Positions 7,838-17,219 of a DNA stretch of 43,886 bases are shown piece by piece. Source of the DNA: Betaproteobacteria bacterium HGW-Betaproteobacteria-4 (GTDB lineage: Bacteria > Pseudomonadota > Gammaproteobacteria > Burkholderiales > Rhodocyclaceae). The stretch spans positions 35,013 through 78,898 of the forward strand of contig PHCH01000048.1 of the NCBI GenBank assembly GCA_002840785.1, given 5' to 3'. Numbering within the stretch: position 1 is the first letter of the stretch; each line of letters begins with the position of its first letter. Position numbers and translations under genes: made by a program. The notes under the pieces were generated by a model that saw only the letters and a program-made list of their open reading frames with translations, searched no databases and had not been told where the DNA came from.

Positions 7838-9406
7838 ATGGAAGAAATTCTTCGGCAGGCCATTACCATCCTGCGCGCGACCTGGAAACATAGACACCTC
7901 GGGATGGTTGTAGCGTGGGTTGTTGGTGCCATTGCGGCCGGCGTCATTCTTCGTATCCCGAACCAATTTGAAGCATCCGCACGGATCTATGTCGATACGC
8001 AATCGATATTGCGCCCCTTGATGTCTGGCCTCGCGGTTCAGCCGAATATAGAACAACAGATCATGATGCTCAGCCGTACACTGATTAGCCGGCCAAACAT
8101 CGAAAAACTCATCAGAATGGCTGACCTTGACCTGAACATCAAGGAAAAGGCTCAGCAGGAAAGCCTGATTGAGTCATTGACCAAAGATCTGAAAATCATG
8201 GGTGTCGGCCGAGATAATCTGTATACGATTTCATATCGTGACCCCGACGCAGCGAAAGCTCAGCGGGTCGTGCAAGCGCTCGTTTCGATTTTTGTCGAAT
8301 CCAGCCTTGGTGACAAAAGGCAAGATACGGATTCAGCAAGAAAATTCCTGGAAGAGCAGATTCGCAACTACGAAAAAAAGCTGGAAGAAGCGGAGAACCG
8401 ACTCAAGGAATTCAAATTACGGAATATTGAATTGGCATCCTCTGAAGGAAAAACCGGAATCGATCGCCTGGGCGACCTATCAACTCAACTGGGCATCGCC
8501 CGCCTTCAACTTAGAGAGGCCGAACAATCGCGCGACGCCCTTCGCCGTCAAATAGTTGGGGAAGAACCTGTACTACTCCCCGATACGAACAATGGCAGCA
8601 ATTCAAGCATTTCCCTTCCGGAAATTGACGGTCGGATAGATGTCCAGAAGCGGAACTTGGATACATTGCTGCAACGTTACACGGAACAACACCCCGATGT
8701 TATCGGTACCCGGCGCCTTATCAAGGATCTCGAAGAGCAAAAGCGAGAAGAACTTCAGGCACGCAAAAAATTTGCTGCAGCAAATCCTGGCGCATCAATC
8801 AGCAACAACCCCGTATACCAACAACTTAAGGTTTCTCTGGCCGAGGCAGAAGCCAATACTGCCTCACTACGAGCTCGTGTCAGCGAATACGAAGAACGCT
8901 ACAACCGCGCCACCAACGTCATGAAGAATCAGCCCCAATTGGAAGCGGAATTGGCCCAATTGAACCGTGACTACGAACTGGACAAGCGTAATTACGAACA
9001 ACTGGTTTCGCGTCGGGACTCTGCCGAAATGTCAGGCAACCTAGATACAGCAGGCTCCATGGCCGACTTTCGTTTGATTGATCCTCCGCGCGCATCGTCA
9101 AAGCCGGTGGCGCCGAATCGTATACTCCTCTTTCCGCTGGGCCTTGTTCTTGCCATTGCTGCAGGGTTGTTTGCCGCTTTTGCGGCCAGCCAGATTCGAC
9201 CAGTGTTTTTCGATAGCAAAGCCTTGCGCGAAGCTACAGGTCTTCCCGTACTTGGAACCGTTTCCCTTATTCCAAATGAAACACGTCGCCTCAAGGAGCG
9301 CGCCAGCCTCCGTCGTTTCTCGCTTGCCACTGGCGGTCTTGTGCTGGCCTATGCCTTCGGCCTGGGAATTCTTTCCTTCCTTTCCCAACGTGCCGGCGGA
9401 GGTTGA
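7838..9406 (+). CDS. XrtA system polysaccharide chain-length determinant (Wzz-like)
   Basis: This is a 522-residue inner-membrane copolymerase. The first membrane helix is near residues 22-42, followed by a Wzz-type N-terminal domain (YVDTQSILRPLMSGLAV). A long coiled coil lies at about 165-235 and 320-400, and the last helices are at about 430-450 and 490-510. A proline-rich segment before the late helix (PPRASSKPVAPNR) matches the Wzz proline motif. The length and the start MEEILRQAITI fit TIGR03007. It should set polymer length together with the autokinase encoded 3 bases downstream. It has no kinase domain of its own. Confidence 0.93.
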   Translation: MEEILRQAITILRATWKHRHLGMVVAWVVGAIAAGVILRIPNQFEASARIYVDTQSILRPLMSGLAVQPNIEQQIMMLSRTLISRPNIEKLIRMADLDLNIKEKAQQESLIESLTKDLKIMGVGRDNLYTISYRDPDAAKAQRVVQALVSIFVESSLGDKRQDTDSARKFLEEQIRNYEKKLEEAENRLKEFKLRNIELASSEGKTGIDRLGDLSTQLGIARLQLREAEQSRDALRRQIVGEEPVLLPDTNNGSNSSISLPEIDGRIDVQKRNLDTLLQRYTEQHPDVIGTRRLIKDLEEQKREELQARKKFAAANPGASISNNPVYQQLKVSLAEAEANTASLRARVSEYEERYNRATNVMKNQPQLEAELAQLNRDYELDKRNYEQLVSRRDSAEMSGNLDTAGSMADFRLIDPPRASSKPVAPNRILLFPLGLVLAIAAGLFAAFAASQIRPVFFDSKALREATGLPVLGTVSLIPNETRRLKERASLRRFSLATGGLVLAYAFGLGILSFLSQRAGGG

Positions 9407-9409
9407 TCA

Positions 9410-10345
9410 ATGAGCCTGATTGAACAAGCAGCCAAACGTCTGGAGCAACTCCGTCAGGCTGGCGTCGAACTTCCCGACGAAACGCCAGCATTAAGCAATA
9501 AGAATCAACCGGCCATTGAAGCCCCGCCGTTAAGTCGCGCAGCGACCTCGCCTGCACCAGTGATAGCAGCTAGAGATGACTTCGCCAGGAATCCGTCGGC
9601 AATCAGTCCGGAGGTCAAATTGGATCTGGAGGCGATCTCCGCTTCCGGCCTACTGGTTCCCTATGCAGCTCGTAGCCAGTTGGCCGACGAGTTCCGCGTC
9701 ATCAAACGCCCCCTCATCGCCAACGCCATGGGTAAAGGTGGTGAGCGGATAACTAACGGCAATTTGATTATGGTAACCAGTGCTCTTCCTGGGGAAGGCA
9801 AGAGTTTCTCGGCCATAAATCTGGCCATAAGCATTGCCATGGAACTGGACAACACGGTCATGCTCGTCGACGCCGATGTCGCCCGCCCCTCGGTGCTGAA
9901 TATGCTCGGCCTTCCACCCGGCAAAGGGCTGCTTGACGTATTGCAGGACAATTCGGTTGATATTTCCGGCGTTCTATTGCGAACAAATATTGCGAAGCTT
10001 TCAATCCTTCCTAGCGGCACGCCCCACCCCAGAGCAACGGAGTTGCTGGCTAGCGACACGATGATCCGGCTACTGGACGACATGGCCAGTCGCTACAACG
10101 ACCGTATTATTGTCTTCGACTCCCCGCCACTACTACTCACCACAGAGGCGCGCGTGCTTGCCACCCACATGGGACAAGTGGTCATTGTCGTCAATGCTGA
10201 AAATACCGTTCAGGCGGCGGTAAAACAGGCAATCTCAACCATCGAATCCTGCCCGGTCAAAATGATGATGCTGAATCAGGTAAAGTCCGCCAAGGTTGAC
10301 GGCTATGGGTACGGTTATGGCTACGGATACGGCCATGAGAAATAG
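9410..10345 (+). CDS. XrtA-associated tyrosine autokinase (BY-kinase)
   Basis: This is a 311-residue cytoplasmic partner of the chain-length protein. It has a Walker A-like motif ALPGEGKSFSAINLA near residues 125-140, Walker A' VDADVARPS near 153-161 and Walker B IIVFDSPPLL near 234-243, the pattern of bacterial tyrosine kinases. The C-terminus alternates Tyr and Gly five times (Y299-G308), which is the expected autophosphorylation cluster. ATG 9410 lies 3 bases after the preceding stop. The protein controls polymerisation by cyclic phosphorylation. Confidence 0.93.
   Translation: MSLIEQAAKRLEQLRQAGVELPDETPALSNKNQPAIEAPPLSRAATSPAPVIAARDDFARNPSAISPEVKLDLEAISASGLLVPYAARSQLADEFRVIKRPLIANAMGKGGERITNGNLIMVTSALPGEGKSFSAINLAISIAMELDNTVMLVDADVARPSVLNMLGLPPGKGLLDVLQDNSVDISGVLLRTNIAKLSILPSGTPHPRATELLASDTMIRLLDDMASRYNDRIIVFDSPPLLLTTEARVLATHMGQVVIVVNAENTVQAAVKQAISTIESCPVKMMMLNQVKSAKVDGYGYGYGYGYGHEK
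10301..10333 (+). repeat. short GGNTAY hexanucleotide repeat coding the Tyr-Gly tail
   Basis: Alternating Gly and Tyr codons (five Tyr, six Gly) form an imperfect 6-base repeat at the end of the autokinase gene. Synonymous codons differ between units, so it is probably kept for its amino acids. It ends 2 bases before the start of the next gene. Confidence 0.7.
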
Positions 10346-11909
10346 CAACTTTTTTCTAAAAATTGCCTATGGGCTGACAATAGTATCGCTAGCCACCAAC
10401 TCCGTACTGGCACAAAGTAGCGACACAACGGCCCAGGCGCGCGCATTCACAATCACTCCGCGCATTTCCTTGACGGAAACCTGGTCCGACAACCTGGCAG
10501 TCAGTCGTACCCAAAACAACAAAGAAAGTGGCTTATTAACACAACTTTCACCGGGCATTCGTATCGACGCAAAGACGGCGCGCCTCAAAACCCATTTTGA
10601 TTACGCCTTGGTTGGCAATTTCTATTCAGCGTCTTCGGTCAATAGCAGGACACAGAATTCCCTGAACACCTTTGGAACATTTGAAGCCATCTCCAATTGG
10701 CTGTTCCTCGACTTCAGCGGCCGCATCGCACAGCAGGCCATATCGGCATTTGGGCCCCAATCGCCCAGCAGTGGCAGCTACAACACCAATAGCACCGAGA
10801 CCTCAAACTATCGACTCTCCCCCTATATTCGCGGACATTTGGCGGGGCTGGTCGATTACTCGCTGCGCTACACTTGGTCCACCACACAATCAAATGCATC
10901 AGCGCTTTCGAACGTTGATCTTTCCGATTGGGCGGGGCAGTTACGGGGCGGCACCCCATTCCAAAGTCTGAAATGGTCAGTCGATGCCAGTCAGCAAACT
11001 GCAGACTACAGTTCAGGGCGCGCAACCGAAGCTGAGCGCCTTCACGCCACGGCAACCTACACTGTCATTCCGCAATTCCGTATTTCTCTCAGCGGCGGTC
11101 AGGAATCGAACAACTACGCTTCGCTAAACAAGGAAAGGCACCCCACACACGGCTACGGATTCGACTGGAGCCCGACTGAACGAACTCAGATTTCTGCCTT
11201 CAAGGAACGTCGTTTTTTCGGCGATGGTCATCGATATAGCCTCAGCCATCGCTTTCCCCTGAGCAGCATTCGCTATTCCGATAGCAAGGACGTATCAGTA
11301 TTGCCGAATCAATTTACCTCGGTCGGCTTGGGTACGGTCTTTGATCTGTTCCAGCAAATCTGTAGCCAACAGCTTTCCAGTTCATATACCGACCCTAACC
11401 AGCTGGAACAAGCCGCCAATACTTGTGCAGCCACACTCGTGAGCCAGGCCGGCATATCGCCGGACACCCTTGTTACCAGTAGTTTTCTGAGCTCTAGGGC
11501 GACAGTCCAAAGAAGCCAGCAGCTTGCTCTGGCACTTCAAGGGACCAGAAATACACTTACTGTACTGTTCAATCGCAACGAAAACCGGTCCGTTTTTGCT
11601 GCAGCGGCTACCACTGATGACTTTAACTTGAACAATATAAGCAACATCCGGCAACGCGGCATTAGCGTTACCTTGTCTCATAGGCTGAGCGGCCAGTCAA
11701 ATCTGAACCTGATGGCCTCTCGCCAGGAAAGCACCGGTACGGGAAATGCCACGGTGAAGAGCACGACAACACTGTACCAAGCTAATCTAACCACAAAACT
11801 CGGGGCAAAAACGACCGGCGGCATCAGCGTTCGCCATACCGAGTTCGAGAGCACGTCTATCCCCTACACCGAAAACGCGCTCGTCGGCACACTCTCTGTT
11901 GTTTTCTAG
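10335..11909 (+). CDS. PEP-CTERM system-associated outer-membrane beta-barrel (TIGR03016-like)
   Basis: The 524-residue protein is started at ATG 10335, where a clear signal peptide begins (MRNSNFFLKIAYG, cleaved after Val-Leu-Ala-Gln). It overlaps the autokinase gene by 11 bases. An earlier start at 10296 would precede the signal peptide. The mature part is Ser/Thr/Asn-rich with alternating aromatic residues and ends in a beta-strand closing at Val-Val-Phe. The position between autokinase and ATPase matches TIGR03016 proteins of XrtA loci. It is presumably the outer-membrane secretin-like or porin-like part of EPS export; its exact job is not established. Confidence 0.88.
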   Translation: MRNSNFFLKIAYGLTIVSLATNSVLAQSSDTTAQARAFTITPRISLTETWSDNLAVSRTQNNKESGLLTQLSPGIRIDAKTARLKTHFDYALVGNFYSASSVNSRTQNSLNTFGTFEAISNWLFLDFSGRIAQQAISAFGPQSPSSGSYNTNSTETSNYRLSPYIRGHLAGLVDYSLRYTWSTTQSNASALSNVDLSDWAGQLRGGTPFQSLKWSVDASQQTADYSSGRATEAERLHATATYTVIPQFRISLSGGQESNNYASLNKERHPTHGYGFDWSPTERTQISAFKERRFFGDGHRYSLSHRFPLSSIRYSDSKDVSVLPNQFTSVGLGTVFDLFQQICSQQLSSSYTDPNQLEQAANTCAATLVSQAGISPDTLVTSSFLSSRATVQRSQQLALALQGTRNTLTVLFNRNENRSVFAAAATTDDFNLNNISNIRQRGISVTLSHRLSGQSNLNLMASRQESTGTGNATVKSTTTLYQANLTTKLGAKTTGGISVRHTEFESTSIPYTENALVGTLSVVF

Positions 11910-11912
11910 CAC

Positions 11913-13001
11913 ATGTACAAGTCCTTCTACGGCTTGACCAGCAAGCCATTTCAGCTGAACCCTGACCCCGCCTTTTATTTCGGCAGCAAGCAACACCTTC
12001 GTGCGCAAGCCTATCTTGAATACGGCATGCATCAGAACGAAGGCTTCATCGTCATCACTGGCGAAGTTGGCGCGGGCAAGACAACCATTGTTCGCGGCCT
12101 GCTGGATGGTCTCGATCCAGAAAAGGTCGTTGCCGCGCAACTGGTCAGCACCCAGCTCGATGCCGACGATACCTTGCGTCTGGTGGGAGCTGCATTCGGC
12201 CTGCGAACAAAGGATGTTGCCAAATCCGATGTTCTGATGTCGCTGGAGGCTTTCCTGATCAGCATGACGGCCAAGGGCAAACGCTGCCTTCTCGTCGTAG
12301 ACGAAGCCCAGAACCTCACGGCACGCGCCGTCGAAGAGTTGCGCATGCTCTCGAATTTCCAGTACGGCAATCAGGCCTTGTTGCAAAGCTTCCTGATTGG
12401 ACAACCGGAATTCCGGCAGATTTTGCAAAGTCCGCACATGATGCAGTTTCGCCAGCGGGTGATCGCAGCTTGCCACATCGGCCCGCTGGATGTCAGCGAA
12501 ACACAGGCCTATATCGAACATCGCCTGCATCATGCCGGCGCAACCGATTCGCCCAACTTCACCAGCGCTGCTTATGAAGCCATTTTCAAGGCCAGTAGCG
12601 GCATTCCCCGACGTATCAACTCGGTGTGTGATCGGGTGTTGTTATTCGGCTTTCTGAACCACCGGAAAAACTTCGACGTTGCCGATGTGGAAGAAGTCGC
12701 TCGCGAGATATTCGAGGAAACGATTGGCGGTTCAACACAGGTTCAGATGCAATACGCCTTGAATGACGGTAGCGGAGTTTCGACCCAGCCAAACCCGATG
12801 ACAACCGGTGCTCCTGGCGACCATGTACGTCCATCTCAACAGTTGTTAGCCACATTGAACGCCGAGCATGTTGCCGAGCGCCTCGCAAGACTCGAGTCCA
12901 GCCTGAACCAACTGGAACGAATCAACGGGGCGACGCTGCAATTGTTGCAGCAGGTCTTTGCCCAACAGACTCCGGCCCAAACACCCTCAGAGCAAGAATG
13001 A
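11913..13001 (+). CDS. XrtA/PEP-CTERM system-associated ATPase (ExeA/TIGR03015-like)
   Basis: This is a 362-residue AAA ATPase. The start MYKSFYGLTSKPFQLNPDP is typical of the ExeA/GspA-like family. Walker A GEVGAGKTT is near residues 50-58 and Walker B CLLVVDEAQNL near 126-136, with Arg-Arg-Ile-Asn as the family's late motif. The C-terminal third is low in complexity, Gln-rich, and contains a probable coiled coil (residues 315-350). It sits in its canonical place in XrtA loci. Its partner and role in EPS assembly are not known. Confidence 0.93.
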   Translation: MYKSFYGLTSKPFQLNPDPAFYFGSKQHLRAQAYLEYGMHQNEGFIVITGEVGAGKTTIVRGLLDGLDPEKVVAAQLVSTQLDADDTLRLVGAAFGLRTKDVAKSDVLMSLEAFLISMTAKGKRCLLVVDEAQNLTARAVEELRMLSNFQYGNQALLQSFLIGQPEFRQILQSPHMMQFRQRVIAACHIGPLDVSETQAYIEHRLHHAGATDSPNFTSAAYEAIFKASSGIPRRINSVCDRVLLFGFLNHRKNFDVADVEEVAREIFEETIGGSTQVQMQYALNDGSGVSTQPNPMTTGAPGDHVRPSQQLLATLNAEHVAERLARLESSLNQLERINGATLQLLQQVFAQQTPAQTPSEQE

Positions 13002-14170
13002 AAAATCAAATGCCCAACTCCTGGCCAGCCGAACTCGGCCCAGTCATTTGCATAGTCGGAGCCCGACCCAATTTCATGAAGATGGCGCCCATCCTGCGCG
13101 CCTTCGCGGCGCATCAACCCGCCATACCAACCCTGCTGGTGCATACCGGTCAACACTACGACCGGGACATGAATGACAAGTTATTCGAGGATCTGCGGCT
13201 TCCGCATCCGGACATCAATCTTGAAGTGGGATCGGGGAGCCACGCGGTTCAAACAGCCGAGGTAATGCGCCGCTTCGAACCGGTTGTAGACGAAAAAAAG
13301 CCCTCCTGCGTTCTGGTTGTCGGTGACGTCAATTCGACCCTGGCCTGCACACTGGTTGCAGTAAAGAAGGGAATCCCAGTCGTTCACGTCGAAGCTGGCC
13401 TACGTAGCTACGACCGAGCCATGCCTGAAGAGATCAACCGTGTTCTGACTGACCAGGTAGCTGATCTCCTTTACACCACCGAACGAAGCGCCGCTGACAA
13501 TTTGGCGCGCGAGGGCATCGCTGGCGAACGTATTCGTTTTGTTGGCAATGTCATGATCGACTCGCTGTTGAGCAATCGGGAATTTGCCCGCAAGCCTGCC
13601 GATTGCCTGCGGGCAGCGGGCATCGACCCAGCCTTGATCAACGGACCGCAGGGCTTTGGCATCGTTACCATGCATCGCCCGTCCAATGTCGATCACCCGG
13701 AAGTGCTGGAGTCCCTGCTTAATGTATTGCGTGAAATTTCCGAGTCGATCCCTTTGGTATTCGCACTTCATCCGCGCACCAAGGCCAATATCGAGCGTTT
13801 TGGATTGGGCCAGCTGGTCAACAACACACGCATGATCATGCTACCCCCGCAAGGCTATCTGGAAATGCTCGGTCTGATGTCCAACGCCCGTATTGTGCTC
13901 ACCGACTCGGGGGGCCTGCAAGAAGAAACGACAGCCCTTGGTGTCCCCTGCCTGACCATGCGTGAAAATACCGAGCGTCCCATTACCATCGAGCAAGGCA
14001 CCAATACCATGGTTGGCCGGGACGTCGAAGCCATACGCCACCATGCTGCTGAGGTGCTGGAGGGGCGAGGTAAAAGCGGACGTGTACCGGAATTCTGGGA
14101 TGGCCATACGGCTGAACGGATTGCCACTGATCTGGCAGGTTGGCTGATCGAGTGCCAAGGGCGACGTTAA
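12998..14170 (+). CDS. wecB: non-hydrolysing UDP-GlcNAc 2-epimerase
   Basis: The 390-residue enzyme converts UDP-GlcNAc to UDP-ManNAc. Hallmark segments are present: GARPNFMKMAP near residue 23, HTGQHYD near 49, GDVNSTLA near 109, HVEAGLRS near 129, MPEEINR near 140 and TDSGGLQEE near 302. The start overlaps the ATPase stop by 4 bases (ATGA), showing translational coupling. Its presence suggests ManNAc or a derivative in the polymer. No UDP-ManNAc dehydrogenase (WecC) is seen in the window. Confidence 0.95.
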   Translation: MKNQMPNSWPAELGPVICIVGARPNFMKMAPILRAFAAHQPAIPTLLVHTGQHYDRDMNDKLFEDLRLPHPDINLEVGSGSHAVQTAEVMRRFEPVVDEKKPSCVLVVGDVNSTLACTLVAVKKGIPVVHVEAGLRSYDRAMPEEINRVLTDQVADLLYTTERSAADNLAREGIAGERIRFVGNVMIDSLLSNREFARKPADCLRAAGIDPALINGPQGFGIVTMHRPSNVDHPEVLESLLNVLREISESIPLVFALHPRTKANIERFGLGQLVNNTRMIMLPPQGYLEMLGLMSNARIVLTDSGGLQEETTALGVPCLTMRENTERPITIEQGTNTMVGRDVEAIRHHAAEVLEGRGKSGRVPEFWDGHTAERIATDLAGWLIECQGRR

Positions 14171-14179
14171 TTGCCACCG

Positions 14180-15043
14180 ATGACGAAGCCCACCGCTGCG
14201 CCGTGCAATGCGCTGACCATTGACGTCGAGGATTATTTTCAGGTTTCGGCATTCGCACCACATATCCCTCGTTCCGACTGGGCCATTCGTGAGTGTCGTG
14301 TCGAGCGCAATGTGGACTGCATTCTTGCCATGCTCGATACGCATGGCACCAAAGGCACCTTCTTCACGCTGGGCTGGCTGGCCGAGCGCTATCCGGAAGT
14401 CGTTCGGCGCATTGTCGACAACGGTCATGAACTGGCCAGCCACGGCTACGGCCACGAAAGAGCCAGCGATCAGACGCCGGATAGCTTTTTTGCCGACATC
14501 AATCTGGCCAAGCTGATTCTCGAAGATCTATCCGGTCACGAGGTGAAGGGCTATCGCGCCCCGAGCTTCTCGATCGGCGAGAAGAATCTCTGGGCCTTCG
14601 AGTGCCTGGAAAGAGCTGGCTATCGCTACAGTTCAAGCATCTATCCGATTCGTCACGACCACTACGGCATGCCGAACGCGCCGCGCCATGCCCATACCAT
14701 TGGCAATCTGGTCGAGATTCCCTGCACGACCCTGCGTTTCCTCAACCGGAACTGGCCAGCCAGCGGTGGCGGTTACTTCCGGCTGATGCCCTATGGCCTG
14801 TCGCGCTGGATGATCGAACGCATCAACCGGGTCGATGGACTCCCTGCCGTCTTCTATTTCCACCCGTGGGAAGTCGACACCGGACAGCCACGCATCCCCG
14901 GCATCAGCGCCAAGACGCGCTTTCGCCACTACGTCAATATTCGCCGGATGGAACAGCGCCTGAATCGCCTTCTTGCCGATTTTACGTGGGGCCGGATGGA
15001 CGAACTATTTCTCGCCCCACTTGGTAGCACCGATGGAGATTAA
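14180..15043 (+). CDS. XrtA system polysaccharide deacetylase (TIGR03006-like)
   Basis: This NodB-fold carbohydrate esterase has about 287 residues and no signal peptide. The motifs are ALTIDVEDYFQVSAF near residue 14 (the catalytic and metal-binding Asp pair), the metal-binding ELASHGYGHE near 90, and VFYFHPWEVD near 230. Family members of about 270-290 residues occur in nearly all XrtA loci. ATG 14180 is used; a TTG at 14171 has a better-placed AAGG and could be the true start. It likely deacetylates N-acetyl sugars of the EPS or its precursor. The 3' end overlaps the femAB start by 11 bases. Confidence 0.9.
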   Translation: MTKPTAAPCNALTIDVEDYFQVSAFAPHIPRSDWAIRECRVERNVDCILAMLDTHGTKGTFFTLGWLAERYPEVVRRIVDNGHELASHGYGHERASDQTPDSFFADINLAKLILEDLSGHEVKGYRAPSFSIGEKNLWAFECLERAGYRYSSSIYPIRHDHYGMPNAPRHAHTIGNLVEIPCTTLRFLNRNWPASGGGYFRLMPYGLSRWMIERINRVDGLPAVFYFHPWEVDTGQPRIPGISAKTRFRHYVNIRRMEQRLNRLLADFTWGRMDELFLAPLGSTDGD

Positions 15044-16005
15044 GCAACTCGCTCTGACCGATACGGCAAACGCGGCGCGCTGTACTCCGCGATGTTTTCC
15101 GCCACCCGACCTATTTTCTCTACGCCGAGCAAGCAGGTGAAATCCACGGGGTTCTGCCGCTGGCCCACATCAAGAGCCGGCTCTTCGGCAATTCGCTGAT
15201 CGCCCTGCCCTTTGCCGTCTATGGCGGCGTTGCTGCCTCATCTACGGAAGCCGCGTCAGCACTTGAGCTGGAGGCCCAGTCGCTGGCACGCAAGCTTGAC
15301 GTCGATCATCTCGAATTTCGCAACATCCAGCCCCGGCATGCCGATTGGCCGACGCAGGATCTCTACGTCACTTTCCGCAAGGCAATCCTGCCCGACGTCG
15401 AAGCCAACATGCTGGCCATTCCGCGCAAGCAGCGGGCAATGGTCAGAAAAGGCATCAATAATGGACTGATTGCTACGGTCGACCGGAAATCTGACCGATT
15501 TTTCAAATTGTTTGCCGACAACGTACACCGTCACGGCACGCCGGCCCTGCCCAAGCGCTATTTCGACACCCTGCTCCAGGTATTCGGCGACGACTGCGAA
15601 ATTCTCACCGTCACCACACCCGAAGGCCAGCCACTGAGTAGCGTCCTCTCCTTCTATTTCCGCGATGAAGTCCTGCCCTACTATGCCGGCGACGATGAAA
15701 CCGCCCGCAACTTCGCCGCCAACGACTTCAAGTACTGGGAACTGATGCGCCGCAGTTGCGAACGCGGCCTCAAGGTTTTCGACTACGGCCGCAGCAAAGT
15801 CGGCACCGGCCCCTATTCCTTCAAGAAAAACTGGGGTTTCGAGCCACAAGCGCTGCATTACGAATATTGTCTCTACAAACGCGACAGCATTCCGCAGAAC
15901 AATCCGAACAACGCAAAATACAAGTTGTTGATCGAAGCATGGCGGCGCATGCCGATCAGCCTGGCCAACCTGATCGGCCCCCATATCGTGCGCAATCTGG
16001 GCTGA
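15033..16005 (+). pseudogene. FemAB-like protein of XrtA system (TIGR03019), N-terminal part broken
   Basis: ATG 15033 opens the expected N-terminus (MEIKQLALTDTANAAR), but that frame stops at TGA 15114-15116. The conserved remainder begins in another frame at about 15076 (RAVLRDVFRHPTYFLYAE) and continues to TGA 16003. It includes the GVLPLAHIKSRLFGN and YDYGRSKVGTG-type motifs of FemAB/GNAT acyl-transfer proteins. Between them, family members have about 25 residues (RWDAFV to FFHRAGW) that are absent here. The second frame has no ATG, GTG or TTG before 15409, so without the missing piece only a 198-residue C-terminal fragment could be made. FemAB proteins transfer amino acids or acyl groups. 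The break may be a real mutation or an assembly error. Confidence 0.85.
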
Positions 16006-16007
16006 AC

Positions 16008-17219
16008 ATGGCGAACATTCTTTACCTCGTCCATCGCCTGCCTTATCCGCCCAACAAAGGGGACAAGGTTCGCTCCTTCCACCTGCTCAAGCATCTGGCC
16101 TCCAGCCACCGGGTCTTCCTCGGTACCTTTGTCGATGATCCGGACGACATGCAGCACATCGGGACCGTGCGCGACTTCTGCTGCGACCTGCACGTCGCCC
16201 GCCTGGAACCAAAATTTGCCAAGCTGCGCAGTCTGAATGGCCTGCTTGCCGACGATCCGCTCACCCTGCGCTACTACCGTGATGCAGGGCTTCAGGACTG
16301 GGTAGACCGCACCTGCCAGCACCAGAAAATCGACGCTGCAGTCATTTTCAGTTCGGCCATGGCCCAATACGTTGACGCCATTCCCAGGCTCCCGACCATC
16401 GTCGATTTTGTCGATGTCGATTCGGCAAAATGGACGCAATACGCACCAAACCATCGCTGGCCAATGTCCTGGCTATACCGGCGCGAAGGCCTGAAACTAC
16501 TTGCCTATGAGCGCGAAGTCGCCGCCCGCTCCGCCCGCTCCTTTTTCGTGACGCCAGCCGAAGTCCAACTCTTTAGCCGCCTTGCCCCGGAGTGCGCCGT
16601 TCGTGTCGAGCCCGTCTGCAACGGGGTAGATTCCGATTACTTTGCTCCGGACGATAGCCGCGCCTCGCCCTACGCAACCGACGAAATAGCCATCGCCTTT
16701 ACCGGCGCCATGGACTATCTGCCGAATATCGATGCCGTGCGCTGGTTTGTTGCCGACATCTTGCCTGGGCTGCTTCAGCGCTGGCCACAACTGCGTTTTC
16801 ATATCATCGGCCGCAGCCCGACGCCGGAAGTCCTGGCACTTGCCGCTGACAACGTCACCGTCACCGGCACCGTTCCTGACGTTCGCCCCTATCTTCAGCA
16901 CGCTGCCGTCGTTGTCGCACCGCTGCGTATCGCCCGCGGCATCCAGAACAAGATCCTCGAAGCCATGGCCATGGCCCGACCCGTTGTTGCCTCCAGCGAA
17001 TGCGCTGCTGCGGTCGACGCCGTTTCCGGCCAAGAATTGATAACAGCAACGACCCCGGCCGACTTCATCGCCGAAATCGACGCTCTGCTCCAGAATCCCG
17101 AGCGCTGCCTATCCATTGGCCGGGCAGCCCGCCAAAGGGTCGTTGCGCAATATAGCTGGGAGGCCCATCTCTCCTGCATCGATCAATACCTTCCCTCAGC
17201 CCAGGAAGGAAAGCAATGA
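16008..17219 (+). CDS. XrtA system glycosyltransferase, GT4 family (TIGR03087-like)
   Basis: The 403-residue protein starts at ATG 16008, two bases after the femAB stop. The N-terminus NILYLVHRLPYPPNKGDKVRSFHLLKHL is the signature of the TIGR03087 family. The GT-B C-terminal domain includes AIAFTGAMDYLPNIDAV near 228 and KILEAMAMARPVVAS near 318, the E-x7-E-like donor site. The 3' end overlaps xrtA by four bases (ATGA). It adds a sugar during repeat-unit synthesis at the cytoplasmic face. The donor sugar cannot be read from sequence. Confidence 0.92.
   Translation: MANILYLVHRLPYPPNKGDKVRSFHLLKHLASSHRVFLGTFVDDPDDMQHIGTVRDFCCDLHVARLEPKFAKLRSLNGLLADDPLTLRYYRDAGLQDWVDRTCQHQKIDAAVIFSSAMAQYVDAIPRLPTIVDFVDVDSAKWTQYAPNHRWPMSWLYRREGLKLLAYEREVAARSARSFFVTPAEVQLFSRLAPECAVRVEPVCNGVDSDYFAPDDSRASPYATDEIAIAFTGAMDYLPNIDAVRWFVADILPGLLQRWPQLRFHIIGRSPTPEVLALAADNVTVTGTVPDVRPYLQHAAVVVAPLRIARGIQNKILEAMAMARPVVASSECAAAVDAVSGQELITATTPADFIAEIDALLQNPERCLSIGRAARQRVVAQYSWEAHLSCIDQYLPSAQEGKQ

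Noticed and set aside
10301-10333. CRISPR-like or tandem DNA repeat
   Set aside because: The repeat is codon-based, has synonymous differences and lies inside a protein end with a known role.
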